DNA of 64,000 nucleotides, from NCBI RefSeq assembly GCF_040581485.1, contig NC_090133.1:28980139-29044138 (forward strand), given 5' to 3'. A program made the position numbers and the translations under genes. The first letter of the stretch is position 1; each line of letters starts with the position of its first letter. The stretch is from Linepithema humile (lineage: Eukaryota; Arthropoda; Insecta; Hymenoptera; Formicidae). Positions 1 through 14,024 of the stretch are shown here, one piece after another. Below the pieces are notes generated by a model. The model was given only the letters and a program-made list of their open reading frames with translations. It did no database searches and was not told the DNA's origin.

Positions 1-218
1 TATATATGCAGCGTATATAAATGGACATCAGGGAACAACATGCCGCAATGTAGTAAGAAAAATCCGAGTAGAAATTCAAGCGGGCGATATACACATCCCC
101 AAGCAACCGTACCCAAAAGTAGAAGCGAATTTAAATTGTAAAAACCCGACCGGGTATTTCTTTCTCTTTCTCTCACTGAAAAATATAACATAAATCTTGG
201 GCTGTCTGAAATATCAGT

Positions 219-219
<1 letters not shown>

Positions 220-288
<69 letters not shown>
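220..288. repeat. (GA)n microsatellite
   Basis: About 34 uninterrupted AG units. It is a perfect dinucleotide tract, likely polymorphic in length. Confidence 0.97.
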
Positions 289-295
<7 letters not shown>

Positions 296-1086
296 AAAAC
301 CGAGACTGGTCAGAAAGAAAGAGCGAAAGAGCGACAGCGATGAGAAAAATATATTTGTTACAAGTTAAAATCATATTTAATAGTCATTTATCCACTTGTT
401 AGTTATTTTTTATTTCAAATATTTAGTAGCATATTTGTTTGAAATGTCCAAAACGAGTGATCAAAGTTCTTGAATTATACAATTGATAATTACTTCGTGT
501 TAAAATCTGCTAACAATTAAAACTCTTCTAATAATCGAATCGATGAGAAAGAGAGTGCAGAGACGCATTCCGTTCCGTGTCGATTGTGGAATGAATTTAT
601 CGACGGCAGTGGCGTAGTTGGAATTTTTTCTATTAACTTTGGTTATTGAATTAATAAAAATCTAATTGTACTCTCCTTTACTTTTTATCAACGGTAAATA
701 TTGATCTCATTTTTTTATTTTTAAGATTTCTAAATATTTTTCTTTATCGGAATTTTTAAGAGAAATCCTAATAGAAAGCTTTTTTTATTCGGATAAATTT
801 TTTTCGGGAAAAATGTATCTTACGCCAATTGAAACGTTTTCATTGTCACGCTCTGAAGCTCAATTTCACCGCGGAAAATCGAACTTACTGAAATTCTACC
901 AATCTTAATCCGCCGCAGAAAGTAATTTTTCTCATCGATCGATGAGAACAATTAAGATTTAACCGCCGGTTAAAATGAGCTGACTAAAAGCTGGCTAAAA
1001 TCGATAGACTTCTCGTTGTCGGCTATTGATTTTCGTAAGCGCACACATTTATTCTTGCTCCCTCGCTTTCACATATACATGTATAT

Positions 1087-1140
1087 GCTCTCCCTCTCTC
1101 TCTCTCTCTTTCTCTCCCTCTCCCCCCTTTCTCTCTCTTT
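1087..1140. repeat. CT-rich simple repeat
   Basis: Imperfect (CT)n/C-rich tract. It generates an Arg/Glu-rich antisense open frame that I do not regard as coding. Confidence 0.9.
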
Positions 1141-4100
1141 TGATCTGATTTGCCGAAAGAGATCAAGTTATTGGGCAGAAGAATTGACATGAAACAACGT
1201 GCAGTTAGTGGTATCCAGGCCACGAATAGTATCCTGAGACGCGGGATTTATCATTTTCTGGCGCCGCGGCAATGAAAGGGTAAAGTGATATTAATGACTT
1301 TAACGTGATGGCGGCTTTGTTCTGGCGGCGTTGTGCGTGGCTGCAACGATGTGTGGGTGTATGCGAGCGTGCGCGCAAAGAGTATAAATCATGATTACGC
1401 GGCGAAATTACACGAACGGGATTACGCAATTCATGAAGCTGTCGCATAAATTAGAATTTTATGTAAAAATATTCGTGGTCGAATATTATATTTATAGTTT
1501 TCAAATATATTTATCTGTTTTTTTTGCAGATTATGTTAGTACATTTTGCAAATATATTATTGAAAATGTCGACACAAATTTATAAACGTTCACTATTTAA
1601 GGAAAGTTTATGATTAAAATAATTTAAAAATTATATATATTTACGATATTAGCGAGTAAATATTTTTCACAAAGGAATTCTTTCTTTTATCTGATCACTA
1701 AACATAATTTTGATATCATAATAGATGTTTGGATATTTTTGCTTCAATGTTGTATCAGATACTACATCTAAGCTTGTTTATTTTTTTACGAAAATTTGAA
1801 TCAATTTTATTTTCTAATATTAAGCATATAAATAATTTTATTGTTGTCTTAATCTTAAACTTTATCCAAATAGTGTATGTTAAAGAAAAAATATCGATAT
1901 TTTTAATAAAGTAATTATATCTGCTTTAATTGAAAAAAATTATAGGATGCTCAATTTAGAGATCTTCTAAATTTGTAATTTATTGTTAAAAAACTTGTTT
2001 TTTTCGTGTTATAGATCTATTTCAGCCAACGATCAATGTAAATAACAAAATATTATGATTTAACATAAATATCGCGCTCAATATTACTCTGATAAATGAC
2101 GGGAAATTGATACGAATACTGCGGTGATAATTTGATAGCTAAAATAATAAATAATACCGCTGTCCACGTAATTAAACCACTGATAATTTAGATAATTTTA
2201 ATAGGATTCGCCACAACAATAATATTGTGAAATTTATTGTACTGTGATAATTATTACACGAACAATCAGTATTCTGATACCTGCACTTGGAACATTATAT
2301 CCAGGGAGAGTTACATGCTGAAGATTTTATTCGTTTGCGGTAATCATTTTCAATCTCCAACATTATCCGGGTTGTTTTCCGTACTCGACACGATGCAAAG
2401 CTGACCGTTTTGGATTAACATACAATTAATTAACGATGTGGAATATTCGGTGCCGATGAGAGATACGCATTCTCCACGAAATTGCCATCATAAATCGATG
2501 AATTCGCATTAGTCAATTAATAGCAAACTGTCACGCAATTCAATTAGAGATGCTGCATTTAATAAATTAATTAGTTAGTTTCTCTTTTTGATAATTTAAT
2601 GCTATAAATTTGTTCTTTCTAATTTCAAGTTTCGGTTTAACTTTCTTAAATACCATATATATATTTACTCATCAATGTCCGATAACCGATCGATTCTCAA
2701 GATATTTAATTCATACGAATCACGCGCTACCTCCCAGATGTTCGTTGCCTCCGCTATTCCGTAGCACAGATAATCGGCATTGATAATCGACCGAAAAGCG
2801 ACGCATCTGATCGAAAATCACCAAATTGGATCATAGATGCACGGCCGGCCTAGCATTTCCCTCGTATCCGATATCCTTCGTGGAATCGAATTGCTGCCGA
2901 AAATTACCTGTCGCGCGTCTACGACGCGCCCGTACGACGGATGAATCTGCGGCGGGGATCTGCCGAGGACTTCGTTAGGCCCGGAAATTAATTAACGTGC
3001 GCATCGCGCGCTGATCGTTCGATCTCCCGGGATCGAGAAAACTCGTTCGCACGTTCGTTCGTCCGTTCGCCCGTTCATCGATGGCCACCGTCAAGATCAA
3101 CGTTCTGCGCACGTCGCTGGTAATTAATTTAGTGTTGCACGTTAGGCAGTTAATCTGAACGCGCTGCTGGCCGAAATATTCGACGACGACGATCTGGCAT
3201 ACTTTGTTTTTCGATATCTTTGCTGAGTATTCTTTCATGAGATATTTTAAAATATATAATTACCGATAAAATAAAGTATATTAATTTAAAAAAGTTAACT
3301 GGAGCGGATGTAATTTGCTAATTATTTTCTGCTTTATATATATTTTTTTTAAATCGTGTAAGCCAACACAGCTGAAATGTACACAAATAAACTCAACATG
3401 CTCGCAGCTCCCGTAGACTGCATTTTCGCGTTGACTATATTTACTTCTTACTGTGTACCAACTTCTTTAACTTCGGCCCGGCGCGACAGCGAATTAACAT
3501 AAAGAAAGTCCCAGGGAATACATTGCCGTCGCCGGCGGTAAATTTCGTCGTCACCGACCGTTCAAAATATTCATATGTTCTAATAGAAATTTCCTGCCGC
3601 GAAGGAATATCGATTCACTTTATCAAACTTGCCGATCCGGAAAAAAACTTGATTAAATTTTCGATGTGTTCGTACGAAAGAGGGAACTTTTACCTCACTT
3701 GTTATGTATGTTACATTCAAAGACGACGGTCGCGCTAAGAGCTTCTCAAATATTCTAAAAAACCGGGTCAATGCCGCTGAATGGGCAATCGATCGACTTA
3801 TGCATATCCCGACCTCGAATTTTAAAAATGCTAAAACGAAGGTTGTAGGTCCGCGTCGTTGCGTAAGGTCCACTTATTGTTAGTCGCGACATTTTTGAGA
3901 TGCTCTATATCTTCTGCCAAAGTTTGAAAAAGCTTCGGTGTCGCTTTTGTCGTCTGCAGTATAAAACGGGATTTTCACGAATGTAATACGCGAACACGCG
4001 GACCGCCGCAGCGATGCAAAGTTCTTGCGTTGCGTTTTAGCGAGTGGTCTCCCGTGTATGTAATTTCCATATTTTAATTTATGTGCACATTGCAAGAGCA

Positions 4101-7030
4101 AAAAGTATCGTGAGTATTTATTCCATAGGCAGCGGGCATTCAAAGTTTTAATAATTATTTAATATAATAAACGTGCAACGCTATTTACAATTATTATATC
4201 TAGTGACATCACATATATTTGTAAATTTGTAATCTATTTTTTTAATCAATCGTGAAGCGATGTTCGTCAGTAACTTTGCTAAAAGCCACTCGTGGATTTC
4301 GAGGACTTGGACGTGAATTGCCACGACACTAGGCGTGGAATTACGCCGGCGGAAGTTTAAGCGCGATCGCGGCCGCGATATCGCACCTTTCGGCCGAAGT
4401 GGATAAGAACTCCAGCCGGAAATACGGCACGAAACTCGCTTCCTTTTTCTCGTAACGGGATACCGGCGTCCTGCGACACGTCGTCGACGCTGAAAATCCC
4501 TTCTTATCGCGCTTACCCGGCGGCCATGGGCTGCAGTGGGATGCCAGCTAATGCATCACGTCTCTCTAGCTTGCGTGGAAGAATAAAGAGAAATTTAATT
4601 ACAAAGTAACAGAATTTTTTATTTTTTCAAAGAGCATTATAAATAGACCTAAATAAAATTTTATGCAACAATCTATTGTGAAATTAAAATTTGGTATACT
4701 TTTTACTCAAAATTATCGCAGATATTTTCTTCTTATTTTTTTACGTTTAATACAATTGTATCGATGTTAGTACATTAATTGTTAATATATCAATCACCGC
4801 GGAAATAACTTTTCCATTGCACGTTGAAAGTCATACAATTGTACGGGAAATTTCTTTTCATGTGTGAAAGTTTCCGACGTAGGATTGAGCACAAAAGCGC
4901 ACATTTTTCTCTGTGAGGGATTTCGCTTCTCACTTTTTAACATGGAGGCACTTACTGCTTTTTACGTAAACGCTTTTTTTTTCGAGCGAAGCCCGAAGTG
5001 GAAACGAGGATTAACGGGAGCGCGCGAACTTTTCGGCAGGAGCGGCAAAATCTTTTAATTAATTCCGGAGACTCTTCTCGACCGACCCCCGCTTTATTCC
5101 GTGCACGATTACGAGCCGGATGTCAACTTAAAGAGGGTCGGTATCCCAAAAAGTGGTGGCCCGCGAGATCGATGGGTCAACGGTACGCGTCAGAATTCAA
5201 CGACGCGAAATTTCGGTCGATCGTCGAAGGATTGGCCGCACTGCAACGGGAATGTGCGAAATTTGTTGATCGCGGTTGCGTATACGTAGCGAATCTATCG
5301 TCTAACTTTGCGACCTGTTATTACTTTCGTGGTCCTTGCCGCATGCCGAATATCATCAGTTTTTGTTTGCCAAAAATTATGACAGTTAAACCTACGTTAA
5401 ATAATTCATAGTTTGCGACAGAACTTGAGATGGAATTCTATTTATAATTTTACGCATTGTGTAATAACATTTAAAACGCTCTAAAAATCAAAGTAGACAC
5501 CTGTACAAGATATATATCAGTGATAAGTAAATTTATATGCGCATACGTATATATGTATCTCGGATCTTTATCTATATTCTGCTACATAAAATTATGAATA
5601 GATTTCTATTTCGAATTCTGTCGTGAACTGCGGATCGTCTAAAGCAAGTTTCACATGTAGGATTAAGCGATCTATATATGCAAATGGCAATATATGGCTG
5701 CATCTGAAGAAAGGCACCATAAAGCATATCTCTCTTTCGTCTGCATGGACATTTTAAAATTGCGCAAATAGTCCGAAGTCTTTTGAAATTCCTGCGATTT
5801 ACGAGAGATATTAATATTAAAAGGGATATTAAAAGTTTGAAAATGCTAAAAATACGGATATTACGAGATCCGTACTGCGCACAGCTTTTATGTGGCACAG
5901 TCACCTTTATATAGACTCCGCTTTATATACTTCTCTTTAATCTTAATGCTGTCAAGACTCAGAAGCAGCCAATTAAAATAAGCCGTCGGCTAATTTGTTT
6001 AAAGGGCGTCGGCGGGATTCTTTGAAACGCGTGCCGGCGTGAACGAAACTTATGAGAGGAGCAATTAGCGCAGTTATATATCTGAAAAAAGAATCGAACC
6101 TATTTTTCCGAACTGTTTGCCTGTATGATATATGCAAATTTAAATAGATTGGTTGGAATCGATCAAAGATTTTTTTCTGCTTTATTAATTCCGATCAGCT
6201 TGCCATATCAAATTTGCAATTTTTAACATAATTCGATCTACTAGTATTTTTAAAAGTTAATTATACTATATCCTTTTGATTTAGATCACGATAAAACCAA
6301 AATTTAGATTATTCTAAAACAATTATTTCTGTAATATTATTACAGTCTTATGACGAAATAACCACGATTTATTTTTCACCAGAAAAAGAATAAGTAAACA
6401 ATAGGATTTCGTTTAAAGTCTGTATATTGTTGATCTAATAATTAAGCATTCACATATTTTGCATTCGACATCACCTATTTTATCTCAAAAGTGAGAGTAA
6501 TAGAGAAAAATAGATAATCCACTTAGATATCGAATAACTCTCGCGCATCATCTGCAGATTATCGAGGATTTCACGGAGTAATAACCGTAACATCACAAAG
6601 GGATGTAATAGCTGGCAACACTATAGATAACACCGATATAAATCAAGCGCGACAGCGGATTGTCCGACAGTGGCGGGCATAATTAATTTTCAGTGGGAAT
6701 CATTTTGCCGTTAAACTTCTTGACAAGCCGATAAATTGATGCCGCGACGAATCCTCGCGCGATTAATTCACGCGGTAATGAAAACGGCGACGACGAGAAC
6801 GCCTCGTCGTCGTCGTTCCGTCGCTCGAAACGAAGAAATAACCAGCGCTCTCTCACGTACGCGCGGAGGATATCGGTTTCCGTATTTTTGGTTAATCGCC
6901 AATAACTTCCTGGCACAGAGGCGGACTAATGTCCCTGATACGTCGCACACGTGATACCTGTTACGTGCGCGGCAAGACAAACGTGTCGTTACGCCGATAA
7001 TGCCGTCCGCTTCGATACGGACGAAACGCT

Positions 7031-7155
7031 TTGACACTCCGCGCTTTCAATTAATCATCTCTTCTGTATCAATCATCCGTGTCCCGGAATCGTGAAAATA
7101 ATTTTAGAAAACCTTTTTTTTTTTGCGAGATCGAACGTGGACTTGAAATTTTTTG
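7031..7155. repeat. Dispersed direct repeat, copy 1
   Basis: This segment starting TTGACACTCCGCGCTTTCAA is repeated about 930 bp downstream (7959-8075) with scattered substitutions and small indels. It has no visible coding capacity. The family is not recognised. Confidence 0.7.
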
Positions 7156-7958
7156 TATTTAAAATCTTACTACAAATTCTAGAAATAAAAAAATATGATT
7201 TGCAACTTGAATTTTTAAATTTAGAATTTGTTACGCGTCTGTGCATAAATTATCGTCCGACATATTCTGTCAAGTTTAATATCTTCTCCGAGTACTGCTG
7301 TTTCTTTAAAATATTACATTAAATATGATACAATATTTTTTAAAATTAAGATACGAATGATTGCCGAAGGCTATAAAAGATATTACACGTGTATTTCGCT
7401 TCAGCTTGTCCATTAACTTATTTACTTCAGACGACGACTCCTCGGCTGTTTTCCGTCTCAACCTCTTAACTTAAAATTACGATGCTGCACACGCAATCCG
7501 ATACGTTTCATGCACACCGCGCGAACACACTTTGAAACGAATGAGATGACGAGTGCATATATCATGTTAATTTACGTCGTGGCACATTGCAGTAAATCAT
7601 CGCATGGAGGAAACGAAAGAGGATAAAATCGGGCAATCACGTTTGCCAAAATTGTCAGTTAGCGATAATGATAAACATCGCTGGCGGCGACCGCTATGCT
7701 TCACGCAACGTGGTTATCAGCGCTTTAGTATTATCATGAAAACCACTAAAACCGCGCCGACGTGCAATTCACACGGAAGCTTTTAAGCGTAAATGCGTGC
7801 GTACAGCCCGAAAATATCTTTCTATTCATCTCGCCCAATTTCGATTTAAGACTCCACTAATATTCCGATCAGCTGAGAGTCCGATGCGTCAATAATTAAG
7901 TGAGTTAAAATTTTATTTCTGCTGATTCTAATTTTAATGATGTATTCTCTGATAAATT

Positions 7959-8075
7959 TGACACTTCGCGCTTTCAATTAATCATCTCTCTTATCAATAA
8001 TCATTCGCGTCCCGGAATTATGAAAATAATTTTAGAAAATCTCTTTTGCGGAATGCAGGCTTAAATTTTTTTTAC
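7959..8075. repeat. Dispersed direct repeat, copy 2
   Basis: Second copy of the 7031-7155 segment in the same orientation. The shared core covers the GCGCTTTCAATTAATCATCT block, a CCCGGAAT block and a GAAAATAATTTTAGAAAA block in the same order. Confidence 0.7.
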
Positions 8076-8136
8076 TCTAAGTTTTAAAAATAAAAATTTG
8101 GATCAATTTTCTATCAAAAAATTTCCTTCAGCTTTC

Positions 8137-8285
8137 GACATTAATATCTCCTTGATTGACTATTAAGGAAAGCTTTAATTTTAATTGCATATTCTTTGAG
8201 AAATTTGGGAGCAGTTTTTTCTGCTGCCAAAACAAATTTAATATCCAACATTAATATCTCGTTGATTAAACATCAAGGAAAGCTC
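8137..8285. repeat. Two-copy local duplication
   Basis: About 40 bp containing ATTAATATCTC and CAAGGAAAGCT-like blocks occurs at 8137-8175 and again at 8247-8285 in direct orientation. It adjoins the larger direct repeat, suggesting a locally rearranged repeat cluster. Confidence 0.6.
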
Positions 8286-11200
8286 GATTTCGAGGAATTT
8301 GCAATTAAAAATTTCAAATTTTCTAGGAGAGTCTGCTCAAAAGATTCTTTGTGCTGTTCATCATCCCGCTAAAATCGTTATCGCTGCTCGACCGTTCTGA
8401 TATTACATAATCCACACAAGGAGATCGATAATAACGAGCAAGCTGCGGTACGATTCTTTTGCACGCACCGTCGATGGAAAAACTTCAGCTCGGTACACAG
8501 CGCGGCGGACATTTCTATATATACTGTCGAGTTAATTGAGTTCGCCGACGTGAGTATCGTTATTCATTTACTGATGGATTTAGGTTTGGCAATAATAACC
8601 GGTGGTTTACATAACGTTTGTCGCGCGGACGAATCGTTTCGTCCGGCAGAACGCCGCCGCCGGCTGTAAACTGGGTACGCGCGCGGAGAGCTCGTATAAA
8701 TGCGCTCGGTGTTGTTATGCTTTTTTTTCTTCTCTTTCCTTTCTCGACACATTTTTAATAGATTGTTAAGGTTGTTGTGTACAAGATTGTTAATACATAT
8801 TCCGAGTTGCGCGATTGCACGCCCGGGGAAAAGAGTGCGTTGTACGTGCAAAACGGCCTAAAGTCAAATGTCAACGGCGCCGCGTAAAATACGGCTGATC
8901 GATAAACTTGGGACTTTGTTTCACTTGTACACCCCCACACGTCACTCCGACGTGTGTTGAGTGTTTCCTCACCCTCTTCGACCCCGGTTTTTCGATGCGT
9001 CAGCCGCATCGCGCTCGATCGCTTTTATTTGCCGCGAATTTCGATCATATTTTACGAGACGCCGCCCGTTGCGAAATCTTCGCGGAAATTAATGACAAAA
9101 GCTGCTGCATCGGCCGGTTTCTGCGCCGATTTCTCACGCGATTTTCCTCGTTAAAACGCCACGGGAACTCTTCTCTAAACGACTTGTAATACGGCTCGGC
9201 TCTATTATTCCTTTTTGCGATCGAAAACGGCTCGTAAATGCCACTTCCGCGTTTTTGAGAGCGAAAAGCGCGGAACAATGGTCCATATTTTCGTCGCGCC
9301 TCTTTTTACTTTCCTTTCATCGATAGAGATCGGTGCATGAAAACGTCAATTTTTTTTATTTAGCGCAATATTGTTTAACAGAATACGCCGAACGCATTGC
9401 GAATTAATTCTGCATATTGCGAATGGAAAGCTTTTTATATTGTTACTCAAATCACTATCGTCCAAAATTTCAGAGACGAATTTAATTCTCCGTCGTGGCG
9501 GAACTAGTCGTGACGTAACTTTCGCCTACGGCCGTCGCTTTGTGTCTTATTGCATTCGCATTTTCGAGATGCAGTCGAACCTCATCGTCGGGAAACACGG
9601 CACCGAGACCTTCACCATCGCAAATTCCGCGTGCCTCGCATCGCAAAATAGAATTTTATTTTTCGAGATAAAATCTTTCACGAGCGAAATATATTATATA
9701 TCGTTCGACAAAAACACATACGGAAACGCGTATTCGGATATTTTGATGATAGAAATTATGCTTTTAATCGACTGCTTTTGTAAGTCGATTCTGCCACTGG
9801 CAGATTGCACATGTAAATAAATACTGCAATTTCCGTCATGTAAAACTATTTGGAAAAAAAGCATGTCATCCCTTGTTATACAGAGAATTGAAATTCGACG
9901 TTTGTCAGGATTTTCGCTCGCGGATACTTTGATGCAAGTTTGAAAAATGACGCGAATTAATTGTTCACATTTCGCGCCGCATTGGCCGCAATTCCGCCAG
10001 GTATCAAATACAAACACGCGCCTGTAAACAACACTAAAAGTTACCTATGGAATAGACAACCCTGCCGCGGCATTCAAAGTTTAATATTTCAGCATATCCC
10101 GAAAGAGATGTGTATCATTTTTACTATTATATGTGTACGATATTACCATTTTTATCACAGATCAAAAAGGTAGTTGATGCAGCTGGAATAAGCTTTTAAT
10201 GTTTTATAGTAGTTTTATAGTGTTCTGAAATTCTACTTCTCTAAATAATCCTCATAATTTATGCAATCAATAGCAATAATTTGTGTAATTAACTCTTCGC
10301 ATTCCGCATTTCCGAGCGAAATCGATAGTTATTTATTCAATCATGCGCAAATGTTTATTATATATTGGATATGAATTCTACATTTATTTATGTTTATAGT
10401 TGATAAACATTGCATTTTTATTTATTAATGTGTTTTCTTTATTCAATTATTGTAGCATATGCAAGTATGTTATTAAAGATGAAACATTTTTTTATATCCA
10501 ATTGGCACTTGCAGAACGAAGGATTAAACTTCTAATTTTACTTTTATAAAAATAAAATCTGCTGGAAATTAAACATAAAAATAAATTTTAAAAGTCAAAC
10601 TTACGAAAAACCTCTTATAACATTAAAATTGTTGACGGCTTTAATATTTAAAGCAAAAAGATGTAAGTTTAAAAATTTTGTTATCAAGAGAATCAGGATT
10701 CCTAGACCACTTTGTATAGCGTGCGCGGTTTTTTACGCACCGGTCGTAACGTGGTGTTAATTTTTGCATGCATGGCCCATTATTTCCGCTTCCATTTCCG
10801 AGTTTGAAACACGCGCGCGTTACAACGTGCACAGAGTGAGCCGAAAAGTTACACGTAAAACTTCGCCCGTGTTTATTTCTTGTTCTAGAACAACGAAGGG
10901 GGGGAAAAAAACGTTCGTACGAACATGCAGCCAAACATTCCCAGCCATTTCGGTATATTTCAAGCATACGAATCGCATATTTGGTTCTCCGTGTGATATA
11001 TATATATTTTTTTTTTTGCTTAATCTCTATACAAACTTGAAGAGTAATATTTGACGTGCTATTATGAGAAAAATGCGAGGTATGAAAGCGTTATTTTAAC
11101 AGTGGTAAAATTCCACTTGCCGCTTACTTCGCATTCTGGAATAAAGTCGACGGAATTAGAGGATAGAATGTTTTTAAGGAGCAAGCATGTCTATTTAATA

Positions 11201-13112
11201 GGCACGCGCTGTGTTTTCTTTAGAGACTTTATCTCTTGAATTTCTTCCGCTTCTTTAGCTTCAAAGCTTCGCGTACGCCGCGGTGCGAAGTAAAATGGAG
11301 TTCGCGGCATTATAAAAGTAACATCTCCATTTGCGGCCGCTTAAAGAGAGCCTGTCGGGGATTTAATCCTCCTAATGTTAAGTCCGCAGCAGGTGCTTGA
11401 ACAAAAACATTACTATTTGCAGAACATTTTAATATTTTTTTTACAGCTGGTGAGAGCTTTTTCCTGTCATTAATTACATAATAACAAATTGCTGGGTAAT
11501 TTATCTTGGTTTATTAAACAAGAAGAAAGAGCAAAAACGCAATGATAATAAAAGTAATAATTTGTCTCCAACGAACGAAATTTGTCTCTGGAACGAAACA
11601 TACTCAATTTTATTTAAATAGCAAAATAAAGTGACACATAATTTTATTTAAACACCATTCAATATCTCGTCCCATCGAATTATCAAATCGATGAAAACTG
11701 TGTTTATAGGATTTACTATGACAGTTTGCAACGAAATCGTTGCTGCGATATGGACCATAACCGCAGGTAGCTTGCAATCGTCGCATAACATCCGCTGCAG
11801 TTGTTTTCGCGTTTTTTTTATTTTTTCGTTATCAATGGAGCTTCGAAAAAAATAAATAAAAAAATCGCATATTGGTGAGCCGCGATATCTCTCGATTGGA
11901 TTAACAAAGTCGGCGTTTCGTGTGTCCCGTTCGCAGAGAAGCGCGCATTAAAAAGTGACGCTGAAAAATCAGTCGCCGCGAGTGGCGAGAGTACGCGCGG
12001 ACTGTTTATTCAACGCCCGGAAAAATCTCACACTCGACACTTTTCGCCGTGTCGTTCGCAGTTTCGGACATTGCATTGAGGCTTCGTAGCGCGACCGACC
12101 GGCCGCCGTTGCGAGATACGCCGTGAATTTCGCAGAGAGTTTTTGCGGATGGTGCGCGAACGGCGTGTCGTCTGTATTTTTGCATGAACAAGTCAAATCT
12201 GTTCTCTTTTTCATTCTTCCCCTCTCAAATTAGATATTCCTGGATTAATTGTTACGCGACCCCATTGGATCGCGAATACTCGCTTGTTACTGTTTAATTT
12301 GCAAATCGCACGATTTGATGGTCAATCGATGACCCGGTCGTTTCTAAAAACGATAAAGATAAACTCGCGAAATATCTCGATCTCATTTTTTTTATTCAAT
12401 ATAATTGACGTGTTCAAAAAGGTCTATAAATGAAACGATATTTTTTGTGCAAAAGTTTCTGAAGAAATATTGAAACTATAAGAAAGTATTTAAAATTAAC
12501 TCTAAAAAGCAAGAACCATCACATTTCTCTGCTCTTTTGTATTTTTAAGAATTCGAAAATAAATAAAAGGATTTCAGGGAAAACAATAGAGAGTTTTAAT
12601 AAATAGATGTGAGATGTTTCAGTGGAAAATATAATTCTATTATACAATAATAAAATAATAATAGAAATAAGAGCTATATAAAAAACACATAAAGAAACCA
12701 CACATATAAAAAATCGCTCAGCTATTTCATTAAATGTCTTGTCGATCTGAAAACTTTTCATCACTTTTCGCAAAGCTTTCCGACGAGAATCATCACTCGC
12801 GTTGCGTTCTCCTCGGGAATCCCTTCGAGCGCGACCGTCGTGTCACCGTCGTAAATTAAACTGTCGACGAGTGCGACCTCGATAGCCCGGACGCACCACA
12901 AATTTCGCGTTTATTTTCATGTACGAGATCTACATCGCGAACGCGGACGCGATTTACGTTCGCGCGCTACTCACACGCGGGTGTCTCTGGGTCTTCTTTT
13001 CGGCGCGGAAAGGAGCGGAACGTGCGCGCGGGGCTGTAAAACGTCCACCGGTTTACTCCGCAGAGTCCATGCGACGCTTAAAGGTCCGTTTACTGCCGAC
13101 TTTACGGCCGGC

Positions 13113-13563
13113 ATTTACACCAGCGCTCGGAATTAGTTGCACATTTCGAGCCGATTTCCGAGACGACGCCTCCTGTTCCCCCACTACCGCCCGGCTGCTG
13201 GCGGCCGAGCCGCCGATAGCTCTGGCGCAGGAGCGTTTTATATAAGAAATAAGCTGGGTTGTTGAGGTACCTTTCAGAAAATAGTAATATTTTCTTTATT
13301 ACATAAATAATGTTTATTTTCATTAATAATTAAATATATATATTATGTATTAATAAAAATAAACATTATTTATGTAATGAAGAAAATGTTACGATTTCCT
13401 GAAAGATGCCTAAACAATCCAGCCTATTTCTAATATAAAACGCTCCTGAGCCAGAGCTATCGGCGGTTCGGGCTCCAGCGGCCGGGCGGTAGTGGGGGAA
13501 CAGGAGGCGTCGTCTCGGAAATCGGCCCGAAATGTGCAACTAATTCCGAGCGCTGATTTACAC
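13113..13563. mobile_element. Fold-back hAT-like MITE with 8-bp target duplication
   Basis: An almost fully palindromic element. Left arm 13121-13328 and right arm 13349-13555 are reverse complements with about 17 mismatches over roughly 208 positions by eye, separated by a 20-nt AT-rich loop. The termini read CAGCGCTCGG inward. The element is flanked on both sides by the identical 8 bp ATTTACAC (13113-13120 and 13556-13563), a target-site duplication. Eight-bp duplications with T at position 2 and A at position 7, and termini starting CAG, are typical of hAT transposons. There is no transposase frame, so it is a non-autonomous fold-back element. The open frames crossing it (12919-13245 forward, 13102-13323 reverse) are therefore not genes. 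Superfamily assignment is inference. Confidence 0.85.
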
Positions 13564-13698
13564 AATCGCAGCCGTGGCGTTTTATCGTCGCTAAAAAGAC
13601 GCGCGACCGGACGGCCGGCCGTTCACTTTGTCCCCGCGCCGTAAATCGTCGCGGGCGTGGGTGTCGATCCTCGGGAGAATTAACGAGATCGGCGCGCG

Positions 13699-13701
<3 letters not shown>

Positions 13702-13758
<57 letters not shown>
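13702..13758. repeat. (GA)n microsatellite
   Basis: About 28 perfect GA units a short way downstream of the fold-back element. All three reading frames on each strand stay open through it, which explains the long Arg-Glu and Ser-Leu frames in 13457-13966. Confidence 0.97.
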
Positions 13759-13761
<3 letters not shown>

Positions 13762-14003
13762 TGCGACCGCCGCCCCGGTTTTCGGCATTAAAGACACTCG
13801 GGTGCACTCCGGGCTAACGAAATTTGGCACCTCGCTCGAGGACAGCGAGCCGAGACGCGAAGATATCGCGTCGCGACGGCACGCCAAACTTTTAATCAAT
13901 TTCGAATTCAATTTTGCGTACCTTTTCGCCGCGACTGACAAGTCCGGGAATTTACAGAAATGCTGATTTCTGCGCCGTTTAAAAAAAGTTGTTCAATTTT
14001 TAA

Positions 14004-14024
14004 TTTTTTTTTTTTTTTTTTTTA
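14004..14024. repeat. Poly(T) tract
   Basis: An uninterrupted run of T of about 20 bases in non-coding DNA. Confidence 0.9.

Noticed and set aside
9371..9820. 149-codon forward frame at 9371
   Set aside because: Longest frame in the first 12 kb but with no domain, no good donor/acceptor and a non-ATG start; composition is that of AT-rich random frame.
12919..13245. 108-codon forward frame
   Set aside because: Its 3' part is the left arm of the fold-back element, so it is not a conserved gene.
13457..13966. Long open frames on both strands with Ser-Leu and Arg-Glu runs
   Set aside because: Created by the (GA)n tract, in which no frame contains a stop, together with the palindromic MITE arm; no splice or domain context.
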